Source: an uncultured Saprospiraceae bacterium
GTDB lineage: Bacteria; Bacteroidota; Bacteroidia; Chitinophagales; Saprospiraceae
Assembly: GCA_937944245.1 (NCBI GenBank)
Contig: CALDYY010000020.1
Span: 1 to 34,465, forward strand
Direction of reading: 5' to 3'
DNA: 34,465 nt
The notes under the pieces are model-generated. The model made no database searches, was not told the origin of the DNA, and was given only the letters and a program-made list of their open reading frames with translations. Position 1 is the stretch's first letter. Each line of letters starts with the position of its first letter. This document shows positions 8,057-15,204 of this stretch, piece after piece. The position numbers and the translations under genes are program-made.

Positions 8057-8260
8057 CTATTCGTCGCCATCTACTTCCACTGCCTTCACCAAGATTCTAC
8101 CTCTATATCTTAGATTATCGTCGTTGTCATAATAAGCTCTGTGGAGTAAATGCTTCTCTCCTGTTACAGAACAAGTAGCGATTTGTGGAACTTCAGCTTT
8201 GTAATGCGTTCTGCGCTTGCGCTTTCTTTGTTTTGATATTCTACTCTTAGGATGTGCCAT
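8057..8260 (-). CDS. rpmF: 50S ribosomal protein L32
   Basis: L32 is a small protein of the large ribosomal subunit. The 67-residue product starts with the diagnostic MAHPKSRISKQRKRKRRTHY and continues with CSVTGEKHLLHRAYY. Only one cysteine remains, so this is the form without the CxxC zinc-ribbon pair found in some paralogues. It starts 23 bases after the DUF177 gene on the same strand, the arrangement conserved across most bacteria, and shares its promoter. Downstream is a long hairpin that probably ends the transcript. Confidence 0.97.
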   Translation of the reverse strand: MAHPKSRISKQRKRKRRTHYKAEVPQIATCSVTGEKHLLHRAYYDNDDNLRYRGRILVKAVEVDGDE

Positions 8261-8283
8261 CGCTCAACTTTTTATCAAATCAA

Positions 8284-8820
8284 TTAATTAGGTTCAATTT
8301 TTATATTTTTGAGGCTATCCCAAACGGAAGTGTTTTCGGATTCCTCTTCTTCTATTTTATCTTCTACCAAAAACTGCTTTATGTCTATTTCGCAATCTTG
8401 CCCTATATCTTCGTGCGAATTTGAAATAGGTACTGCTAAATGGATGAACTCATAAATCAAGTTTGCTACACTAAACGCTTGCGTGTCCGGCAGTAGGTAA
8501 ATAATATCTGCTTCATCACTTTCCTCTTCTCCAAATTTAAGCAGTATCACTTCTTCACTACTGATGCTTACTTCCATCCATTCAAGGCATCTATCACACT
8601 CTACCTCTACTTTTCCTTCAATACTGAAAATAAGTTCTATTAAACTAGCTCTTTTTTCTAGCTCTAACGCTACTTCTACATTCCCATTTTGAATGATAGA
8701 GTTTTCAAAGGAACTAAAAAATAACTGATTTATTGAGTAATTGTAACTATACGTTCCGAGTTTTAATCCACCTATTGGAATCACAAAACTCAACAATTCC
8801 CCATCCTGACTTTTTTTCAT
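8284..8820 (-). CDS. DUF177 (YceD) family protein
   Basis: DUF177/YceD proteins are nearly always encoded directly before rpmF. The family has been linked to 23S rRNA accumulation in plants and bacteria. The 178-residue product shows the Bacteroidota features: FVIPIGGLKLGTYSYNYSI at the N-terminus, the EVECDRCLEWMEVSIS segment with its CxxC, an acidic EEESDEADIIYLL stretch, and the closing NLIYEFIHLAVPISNSH and DCEI region. It is the first gene of the DUF177-rpmF operon. A canonical promoter ends only 7 bases before the ATG, so the mRNA is probably leaderless or nearly so (see findings). A later start would remove part of the conserved N-terminal strand. Confidence 0.9.
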   Translation of the reverse strand: MKKSQDGELLSFVIPIGGLKLGTYSYNYSINQLFFSSFENSIIQNGNVEVALELEKRASLIELIFSIEGKVEVECDRCLEWMEVSISSEEVILLKFGEEESDEADIIYLLPDTQAFSVANLIYEFIHLAVPISNSHEDIGQDCEIDIKQFLVEDKIEEEESENTSVWDSLKNIKIEPN

Positions 8821-8827
8821 AGGGCTG

Positions 8828-8859
8828 CAAAAGTATTTTATTATTTGATAAAAAGCAAA
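8828..8859 (-). promoter_or_regulatory. Promoter of the DUF177-rpmF operon
   Basis: Read on the minus strand: TTTG (8859-8856), 20-base spacer, TACTTTTG (8835-8828). This is a perfect match to the Bacteroidota vegetative promoter. The predicted transcription start (about 8821-8823) practically coincides with the ATG of the DUF177 gene at 8820. Confidence 0.8.
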
Positions 8860-8971
8860 TAACTTTAAATATAGTTGCTACTTTTTTGCTAAAGATAATG
8901 ATATTATTGTTGTTTTAACAGTTGAAATTTTTATTTTGATACAATAGAATCTTTATATATTACATTTAACC

Positions 8972-8979
8972 TATATTTG
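8972..8979 (+). promoter_or_regulatory. -7 box and leader of the 503-residue gene
   Basis: TATATTTG is a full -7 consensus; the upstream TTTG element is not evident at the right spacing. It would give a leader of about 80 bases. In that leader a small hairpin, TACGCT-AAAA-AGCGTA (9035-9050), precedes an A-rich run and the start codon at 9068. Confidence 0.45.
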
Positions 8980-9067
8980 TATAGGGTTGTGAAAAATACC
9001 GTATTGTAGTTTGTACTCAAAAATCAGATGAACGTACGCTAAAAAGCGTAAAAAAAATAAACACTAA

Positions 9068-10579
9068 ATGAAAAATTTAATTGAAATTGCTCAAATAATA
9101 ACTAAAAAAAAGATTAGAAAAATTGAGATTTTCGACGAACATTATTTACAAAATAAAAGTAGTAAATTCAATGATTTTTATGAAGGACTAATTCAGGGTA
9201 AATTCAAGAATGACCGAGATGCGGCAGAGCATTTGTATCAATCTACTCCTAAAGATGACAAATATCGTCAACTGAAGTCTCGTTTTCGCAAACGTTTATT
9301 GAATACGCTTTTTTTTCTGGATGTTAACCGCCCATCGGCTTCTAATTATGAGCAAGCCTATTTTACTTGCAACAAAGAGTGGACTTTAGTAAAAATATTG
9401 CTCGCCAATCAAGCAATAGGTGCTGCCACTGCTTTAGCAGAACAAATACTGACTACTGCACTTCAATTCAAATTTGCGGATGTCATTGTTAATTCTTGTA
9501 GAATTTTAAGGGAACAAGCTGCCGTATCAGGTGATTACAAAGCCTTTGAAGAATATGACGAACACATTAAGCAATATGCAAATGTGCTAGACGCTGAAAT
9601 TCGCTCTGAGGAATTTTTGCAACGAGTAGTCATTAATTATCATAAACCACCTAACAAAAGAGAAGATATTACAGAACGGATTGATATTTATTGCCAAGCA
9701 TTAGATAGTTTAACCCTACAATACGATTCGCCTGTGGTGCGATACAATAAATATCTAGTTTGGACTTACCGCTATGAGATATTAGCGGAATATGCACAAA
9801 TGTTGAGGGTTATTCAAGAAGCGGAGCAACATATGCAAGAAAACCCAAACTATCATCAAAGCGAAAAAATTAATCATTTCTACCAAAAGAGATTAGCCGC
9901 TCATTTGCACTTGATGGATAAAAATGGCGTACAAATTAGTCAACAATCCCTTACAGCATTTACACCGGGCAATAAAGATTGGTACACCTTTCAGGAATAT
10001 CGTTTTTTGCTAAGTATGCAAGTTGAGAATTATGCCTGTGCATTAAAGACTTACGAGGAAGTGGTTAGCCTGCCGAAGTTCAAACGAACGGGGCATGAAA
10101 TTCAAGACAAATGGGAAATTTTTGGTTATTATCTGAATTACGCAGTGCAGTATTTGATGCCTAATTCAGACGAGCACCTACAAAAGTTAAAAGTATTAAA
10201 AATCAAGAAAGTTACCAATGAAAACTTTGAATTTACGAAAGAAGAATTCATTTATGATGTCCATAATGTAATTGTACAAATTCTATTCGCTATTCAATCG
10301 GGAAGATTATCTATTGCTCGGGAACTTATCATCAATTTAAAACCGTATATCAATCGCCAACTTAGAAAAGAAGAATACTTTAGGATGATTAATTTTTTAA
10401 GATTACTCCAGCAATTGCAAAAGGCAGAGTTTCAATTAGAAGAACTAAGCAACGTTGAAAAATATAAAGACCGATTAATCGAAGAAAGCACTTTTAGCTA
10501 TCGAGGTATGGTAGCAGAATTGGAAGTAATTCGGTATGAACATCTTTGGGCATTAATTTTGGAGCGTTTGAAAGAATAA
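9068..10579 (+). CDS. Conserved hypothetical protein, helical (function unknown)
   Basis: I do not recognise a named domain. The 503-residue product has no signal peptide or membrane segment, so it is probably cytoplasmic. It is rich in Lys, Glu, Gln and aromatic residues and appears almost entirely alpha-helical, with amphipathic stretches spaced like TPR-type helical repeats (for example GAATALAEQILTTALQF, RVIQEAEQHMQEN and ALKTYEEVVSL). The N-terminus is strongly basic (KKKIRKIEIF and KYRQLKSRFRKRLLNTLFFL), which suggests nucleic-acid or membrane-surface contact; that is inference. The Lys-Phe-Asn-Asp-Phe-Tyr-rich N-terminal block looks like a family conserved in Bacteroidota. It has its own upstream region, and cmk follows after 45 bases with a GTG start, so the two may be co-transcribed. 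Confidence 0.8.
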   Translation: MKNLIEIAQIITKKKIRKIEIFDEHYLQNKSSKFNDFYEGLIQGKFKNDRDAAEHLYQSTPKDDKYRQLKSRFRKRLLNTLFFLDVNRPSASNYEQAYFTCNKEWTLVKILLANQAIGAATALAEQILTTALQFKFADVIVNSCRILREQAAVSGDYKAFEEYDEHIKQYANVLDAEIRSEEFLQRVVINYHKPPNKREDITERIDIYCQALDSLTLQYDSPVVRYNKYLVWTYRYEILAEYAQMLRVIQEAEQHMQENPNYHQSEKINHFYQKRLAAHLHLMDKNGVQISQQSLTAFTPGNKDWYTFQEYRFLLSMQVENYACALKTYEEVVSLPKFKRTGHEIQDKWEIFGYYLNYAVQYLMPNSDEHLQKLKVLKIKKVTNENFEFTKEEFIYDVHNVIVQILFAIQSGRLSIARELIINLKPYINRQLRKEEYFRMINFLRLLQQLQKAEFQLEELSNVEKYKDRLIEESTFSYRGMVAELEVIRYEHLWALILERLKE

Positions 10580-10624
10580 TCTGTATTTTTGGGTGATTAT
10601 TTTGTTTAACAAAACTACTTCCAA

Positions 10625-11314
10625 GTGTATTCCATTATTATTGCTATTGACGGCTACTCTGCCTGCGGAAAAAGCACGCTTGCCAAAACACTAAGCCAGC
10701 AGTTAGGTTACGCCTACATTGATACAGGTGCAATGTATCGAGCAACTACGCTCTATTTTATTCGCCACAATATTAACCTAAATGATAATCAAGCTATTGA
10801 GGCAGCATTAGCAATTATCAACATTCACTTTGAATACTTGGATGGTTTAAATACCACTTTTCTCAACGATGAAAATGTTGAACAAGCCATTAGAAGCATA
10901 GAAGTTTCTAACCTAGTGAGCGAGGTAGCAGCTATACCTGCGGTAAGGCGAAAAATGGTACAGCAGCAGCAACAAATGGCGAAAACAAAGGGATTTGTAT
11001 TAGACGGTCGGGACATTGGAACAGTTGTTTTTCCTGATGCTGAATTGAAAATATTCCTAACCGCCAGCATTGCTGAACGCACTAGAAGACGATTTAAAGA
11101 ACTTCAACAAAAAAATACAATAATCACTTACAGCGAAGTTCTCGAAAATCTGCAACATAGAGACCATATTGACTCCACACGAAAGGATAGCCCTTTACGC
11201 AAAGCGGATGATGCTATTTTACTCGACAACACTTATTTAAACAAAGAGGAACAACTTTCAAAAGTGCTCACGCTGGTGGAATCGGCAAAAGCTATTACCT
11301 CAACGAAACAATGA
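10625..11314 (+). CDS. cmk: Cytidylate kinase
   Basis: Cmk phosphorylates CMP and dCMP with ATP, recycling pyrimidine nucleotides. The 229-residue product has normal length. It carries the P-loop IAIDGYSACGKSTLAK at the N-terminus, YIDTGAMYRATTLYFI (the NMP-binding part), FVLDGRDIGTVVFPDAELKIFLTAS, and the lid region RTRRRFKEL followed by HRDHIDSTRKDSPLRKADDAILLDNT. These motifs distinguish it from other NMP kinases. The start is GTG at 10625; the P-loop lies too close to permit a later start. It ends 24 bases before the convergent DoxX-like gene. Confidence 0.96.
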   Translation: MYSIIIAIDGYSACGKSTLAKTLSQQLGYAYIDTGAMYRATTLYFIRHNINLNDNQAIEAALAIINIHFEYLDGLNTTFLNDENVEQAIRSIEVSNLVSEVAAIPAVRRKMVQQQQQMAKTKGFVLDGRDIGTVVFPDAELKIFLTASIAERTRRRFKELQQKNTIITYSEVLENLQHRDHIDSTRKDSPLRKADDAILLDNTYLNKEEQLSKVLTLVESAKAITSTKQ

Positions 11315-11338
11315 CTGTTTTGTGTAGCTACTTAAAAT

Positions 11339-11803
11339 TCATTTTTTCTTTCTAGGCACTTTTGCAGTAGCAAAAATTCGGCGAATGCTATATGACCCTG
11401 TACCATTGGCAAACACCATGAGCAAACCTCCTGCAATAGCAATATTTTTCATAAAAAAAGTTGCTTCTAAACGTCGCAAATCTTCTATCCTTTCATAACA
11501 GGGGAAAACCGTCTGACAATCAAAGGGTTCTCGCCAGAAGGCATGTACTACAAACGTGATGGGTAGCCAATAAAGCAACAGCAAAAAAGACCCCAGTTGC
11601 GTGCGATAACCAATCACGAGTAATGTTCCACCAAGTATAAGGAAAACAATAGCACTTATCAGCAACCAATCTTGATTCCAGATGAGTCCATAGGCACTCA
11701 TTTTTTCTTTGTTGGCTTTGTAGTAAAAAGTAGCATCGTAGGCTTCATATAGAAAAATGAATCCTAAAAAAAGTCTTCCAATTAAGTCTGCAGTTCGCTT
11801 CAT
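11339..11803 (-). CDS. DoxX-like integral membrane protein
   Basis: This 154-residue protein has four predicted membrane helices (about residues 8-22, 46-66, 72-90 and 115-132). It begins with the pattern of DoxX/SURF4-like proteins (ADLIGRLFLGFIFLYEAYDA). These proteins are often linked to redox or sulfur chemistry, but the family is functionally mixed. A second family feature is the ATFFMKNIAIAGGLLMVFANG segment, in which MKNIAIAGGLL is typical. The C-terminus is basic (KVPRKKK), consistent with a cytoplasmic tail. Nothing nearby suggests a partner. The family call is likely; the activity is unknown. Confidence 0.8.
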   Translation of the reverse strand: MKRTADLIGRLFLGFIFLYEAYDATFYYKANKEKMSAYGLIWNQDWLLISAIVFLILGGTLLVIGYRTQLGSFLLLLYWLPITFVVHAFWREPFDCQTVFPCYERIEDLRRLEATFFMKNIAIAGGLLMVFANGTGSYSIRRIFATAKVPRKKK

Positions 11804-11962
11804 ATGAAATTAGGTTAAATGATTTTTACGAAAAGCATTTGAAATAAAAAAAATAGACAAATGCAAGAAATACTTTTCTATTTGTATTTTAGCAAAATAA
11901 TTTTCGGTAAATCATAAAAAAAGCATACAAACATTAAAAATCAGTATGACTATTTAAAACGT

Positions 11963-14026
11963 ATGTTAAAGTTACATAAAACTATGCACAAACTCATTTT
12001 TACAGGACTAATCCTTTTACTTGCTGTTTTTTTAGGGAAAACACAAGATTATAGCCAATCCATCTGGCATATAGAAGCCAAGAATATTGACCCCAACAAT
12101 TACTACGGCATCACACTTGCTAATGGTATGGTTGGTTTAGTCTCCTCGACAAAACCTATGCAAGTACAGGACGTAGTGCTTAATGGCGCATACGACTACT
12201 ACCAAAGAGGTAGAGTATCCAACATTCTAAAAACCTTTAATCATGTGAATATGGATATGATTATTGGAGGAATTTTTGTCAATGAAAGGAACACGACCAA
12301 CTATCGGCAAGTGCTGGACATGAAAGCGGCTAAATTGGTCACTACTTTTGATGTAGGCAATAAAGCTACGGTAAAACATACTATGATGTCCCTACGCCAT
12401 CTGCCTTATACGTCTTTGGTCATGGTAGAAGTAACAGCTAATGAAGATGTAGAAATCAATCCAATGGCAGTTATCGAAGCGCCTAGCCATTTGCAAGATG
12501 TACGCAATACTTACGCCGAAATTGACCGCCCACACGTTAAAGTACCCTTGATGAGTTCTATGGCAAAAAGCCCTTCTGGGCGTTTGACCGTTGCAGCTTC
12601 CGTTTCCTTTATCTTTGAGGAAGAACATGGCAAGACACCGCAACTTATTCACGAGGATTGGGATTACAACCGCCACTTGACTAAATTCTACAAACAGTTA
12701 AAAAAAGGAGAAACTTACACATTCAGCGTAGTAGGTTCAACGGTTTCTTCCGCCACTTACAACGACCCACTCAACGAAGCAGAACGCTTGACTATTTACG
12801 CTGCCTTAGAGCGCACCGAGCGTTTGCTCCAAAGGCATGTAGCTGAATGGGAGCAACTTTGGCAAAGCGACATCCTCATTGAAGGAGATATTGCCGCACA
12901 GAAGGATATACATTCTATGATTTACCATTTGTACTCCTTCGCTCGTAAAGGAACTGCGTTAAGTCTTTCGCCAATGGGTTTATCTGGATTAGGTTACAAT
13001 GGTCATATCTTTTGGGATACTGAAATTTGGATGTTCCCTCCCTTGCTGATGTTGCAACCAGAAATTGCCAAATCCCTTTTAGAATACCGCTTTGAGCGTT
13101 TAGGAGCAGCAAAGCAAAATGCCTTTTCTCACGGTTACGATGGTGCGATGTTCCCGTGGGAATCTTCTTCGGAAGGTTCTGAAGACACTCCTGTTTGGGC
13201 ATTGACCGGACCTTTTCAACATCATATTTCTGGAGATATTGGTTGGGCTGCTTGGAAATACTATCAAGCGACAAAAGATAAAAGTTGGTTAGCCACAAGG
13301 GGGTTTCCCATGCTTAAAGACATTGCAGATTTTTGGTGTAGTCGAGTAGAGCGAAATGGAGTTGGTAAATACGACATCAAAAACGTCATAGGGGCTAACG
13401 AATGGCAAGAAAATATAGACAATAATGCCTATACTAATGGTATGGCAATCACTTGCTTACGGTATGCTGACCAAGCGGCAAAAGCATTAGGAATTGCTCC
13501 TAACCCCGATTGGTTGCACGTTGCTCAAAATATTCCTGTACTAAGATTTCCTGACGGCACTACCCGCGAAAATGCAACTTATAATGGCGAAGAAATCAAA
13601 CAAGCAGATGTAAATTTACTCGCCTATCCAATGACTATTGTAAACACAAAAGAACAAATCATCAAGGACTTAAGCTATTACGAACCTAAAATGTCGCCTA
13701 CTGGTCCTGCTATGGGATTTAGTGTATTAGCCACGCTTTATGCACGTTTAGGAGAAGTAGAGAAAGCCTATCAACTGTTCAACAAAAGTTATTTACCCAA
13801 TCAAGTACCCCCATTTGGCGTTTTAGCAGAAACAGCAGGCGGCACGAATCCTTATTTTGCCACAGGTGCTGGTGGTACACTTCAAGCGTTGATAAATGGT
13901 TTTGGTGGATTGGAGATTACAGATAAAGGCGTGGAGCAGATATACAAACCTGTTTTGCCAAAGGCTTGGAAGAAATTAACGCTCAAGGGAATTGGTCAAG
14001 AAGAGAAAACTTTTGAAGTGAAATAA
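11963..14026 (+). CDS. Secreted GH65 family glycosidase, hydrolase-type (kojibiosidase/PGGHG-like)
   Basis: This 687-residue protein has an N-terminal signal peptide (HKLIFTGLILLLAVFLGKTQ). A GH65 layout follows: a beta-sandwich domain (about 30-270), a helical linker, and the (alpha/alpha)6 catalytic barrel (GYNGHIFWDTEIWMFP, DGAMFPWESSSEGSEDTP, GDIGWAAWKYYQATKD). The general acid is Glu480 in GANEWQENIDNNAYTNG. In GH65 phosphorylases the second site binds phosphate. Here it has Glu623 (FGVLAETAGGTNPYF), as in GH65 hydrolases that act on alpha-1,2-glucosyl disaccharides such as kojibiose or glucosyl-galactose. Hydrolysis is therefore the better call, by inference from this residue. The first ATG (11963) is kept; a second at 11984 gives a more ordinary signal peptide. 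A secreted sugar-isomerase-like protein follows after 63 bases, so the pair may process one glycan. Confidence 0.88.
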   Translation: MLKLHKTMHKLIFTGLILLLAVFLGKTQDYSQSIWHIEAKNIDPNNYYGITLANGMVGLVSSTKPMQVQDVVLNGAYDYYQRGRVSNILKTFNHVNMDMIIGGIFVNERNTTNYRQVLDMKAAKLVTTFDVGNKATVKHTMMSLRHLPYTSLVMVEVTANEDVEINPMAVIEAPSHLQDVRNTYAEIDRPHVKVPLMSSMAKSPSGRLTVAASVSFIFEEEHGKTPQLIHEDWDYNRHLTKFYKQLKKGETYTFSVVGSTVSSATYNDPLNEAERLTIYAALERTERLLQRHVAEWEQLWQSDILIEGDIAAQKDIHSMIYHLYSFARKGTALSLSPMGLSGLGYNGHIFWDTEIWMFPPLLMLQPEIAKSLLEYRFERLGAAKQNAFSHGYDGAMFPWESSSEGSEDTPVWALTGPFQHHISGDIGWAAWKYYQATKDKSWLATRGFPMLKDIADFWCSRVERNGVGKYDIKNVIGANEWQENIDNNAYTNGMAITCLRYADQAAKALGIAPNPDWLHVAQNIPVLRFPDGTTRENATYNGEEIKQADVNLLAYPMTIVNTKEQIIKDLSYYEPKMSPTGPAMGFSVLATLYARLGEVEKAYQLFNKSYLPNQVPPFGVLAETAGGTNPYFATGAGGTLQALINGFGGLEITDKGVEQIYKPVLPKAWKKLTLKGIGQEEKTFEVK

Positions 14027-14060
14027 TTCTAATTTTATCGGAATCTTTATCCGATTCTAT

Positions 14061-14068
14061 TACATTTG
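14061..14068 (+). promoter_or_regulatory. Possible -7 box before the TIM-barrel gene
   Basis: TACATTTG fits TAnnTTTG and lies 21 bases before the start at 14090. A short hairpin (ATCGGA at 14037-14042 with TCCGAT at 14050-14055) stands just upstream and could attenuate read-through from the GH65 gene. No -33 element is clear. Confidence 0.35.
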
Positions 14069-14089
14069 TCGAAATAAAATAATAGCAAA

Positions 14090-15082
14090 ATGAAAAAAAC
14101 AAGAAGAGTTTTTATCAAAACATCAAGCCAAATGGCGTTAGGGATAAGTTTATTGGGCGCAGCAGCAGCTTGCAACAATAAAACAACAAATACGTCCACT
14201 ACTTCTACCAACAATAATAACAATGTATTGGATACTAATGGATTATTCTTCAAACTATCCCTTGCGCAATGGTCGCTCAACAAATCTATCTTTGGCAAGA
14301 AAATGGACAATTTAGATTTTGCAGCTAAAGCTAAAGGTATGGGCTTTGAAGGAATTGAATACGTCAATCAATTCTTCTTTGATAAAGCCAAAGACATGGA
14401 CTATTTAAAGGAGATGAAAATGCGTGCCTCAGATAATGGAATAAAAAGTTTACTTATTATGATTGACAGCGAAGGTGGACTAGGTGAACCTAACGAAAAG
14501 ATGAGAAAAGAAGCCGTAGAGAAACATTACAAATGGGTGGACGCTGCTAAATTCTTAGATTGTCATTCCATTCGTGTCAACGCTTTTGGAAAAGGTAGCG
14601 CCGAAGAAGTAGCTAAAGGTGCTGTGGATGGGCTAGGCAGTTTGGCACAATATGCTCAAAATGTTGGATTGAATGTCATTGTAGAAAACCATGGTGGATA
14701 TTCTTCCAATGGCAAATGGCTGACTGATGTGATGCGTCAAATTAATATGCCTAACTGCGGAACATTACCTGATTTTGGAAACTTCTGCATCAAACGGGAT
14801 AGTGGTCAAGAATGGGGTGGAAAATGTATAGAAGAGTACGATAGATACAAAGGTGTTCAAGAAATGATGGAATTTGCGAAAGCAGTAAGCGCAAAATCAC
14901 ACAACTTTGATGAGAATGGTAATGAAACACAAACCGATTACATGAAGATGATGAAAATAGTAAAAGATGCTGGTTACACAGGTTATGTTGGCGTAGAATT
15001 TGAAGGTAGCAAAATAAGTGAAGAAGAAGGTATTATTGCGACAAGAGACTTGCTTATTAAGGTAGGTAGGGCACTAAGTTAA
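14090..15082 (+). CDS. Exported sugar phosphate isomerase/epimerase-like TIM-barrel lipoprotein
   Basis: This 330-residue protein belongs to the xylose-isomerase-like TIM-barrel family (AP endonuclease 2 fold), which in Bacteroidota includes sugar isomerases, epimerases and related enzymes. The N-terminus combines a Tat-like motif ([10 protein letters not shown]) with a hydrophobic stretch and a lipobox ending at Cys26 (LGAAAAC). It is therefore probably exported folded and then lipidated, and a Ser/Thr/Asn linker follows. Likely metal ligands lie in [32 protein letters not shown] and YVGVEFEGS (Glu, Glu, Asp, Glu). It directly follows the secreted GH65 gene, suggesting joint action on a sugar product. 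The actual substrate cannot be told; oxidoreductase-partner roles are also known for such secreted members. Confidence 0.85.
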   Translation: MKKTRRVFIKTSSQMALGISLLGAAAACNNKTTNTSTTSTNNNNNVLDTNGLFFKLSLAQWSLNKSIFGKKMDNLDFAAKAKGMGFEGIEYVNQFFFDKAKDMDYLKEMKMRASDNGIKSLLIMIDSEGGLGEPNEKMRKEAVEKHYKWVDAAKFLDCHSIRVNAFGKGSAEEVAKGAVDGLGSLAQYAQNVGLNVIVENHGGYSSNGKWLTDVMRQINMPNCGTLPDFGNFCIKRDSGQEWGGKCIEEYDRYKGVQEMMEFAKAVSAKSHNFDENGNETQTDYMKMMKIVKDAGYTGYVGVEFEGSKISEEEGIIATRDLLIKVGRALS

Positions 15083-15101
15083 GAATGCTTCTTCGACTTC
15101 T

Positions 15102-15149
15102 TAAATTTCGATAGCCGTTGTAAAATTTTACAACGGCTATCGAAATTTA
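15102..15149. terminator. Perfect 48-base palindrome between convergent genes
   Basis: The 24-base arms (15102-15125 and 15126-15149) are perfectly complementary with no spacer. It contains CGATAGCCGTTGTAAAA and its exact complement. It lies 19 bases after the TIM-barrel stop and before the end of the 474-residue gene on the other strand. Its position fits a bidirectional terminator, with the central AAAATTTT forming the loop region. Confidence 0.75.
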
Positions 15150-15160
15150 TAGGACAAAAA

Positions 15161-15204
15161 GAAAGATATTAGCTCTCAGAAATTAAAAATTTAGACAAGT
15201 TCTA
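15161..15204 (+). repeat. Decayed end of the 154-bp element
   Basis: This stretch matches the last ~45 bases of copy C, with scattered substitutions. The best segment is CAGAAATTAAAAATTTA, identical in both; the terminal GCTC has become a degenerate TTCT. It overlaps the stop codon of the 474-residue gene (15202-15204), so it seems to have supplied the end of that frame. Confidence 0.5.

Noticed and set aside
9028-9042. Four-codon upstream frame (ATG to TAA) before the 503-residue gene
   Set aside because: Too short to judge; it may regulate translation but there is no conservation evidence.
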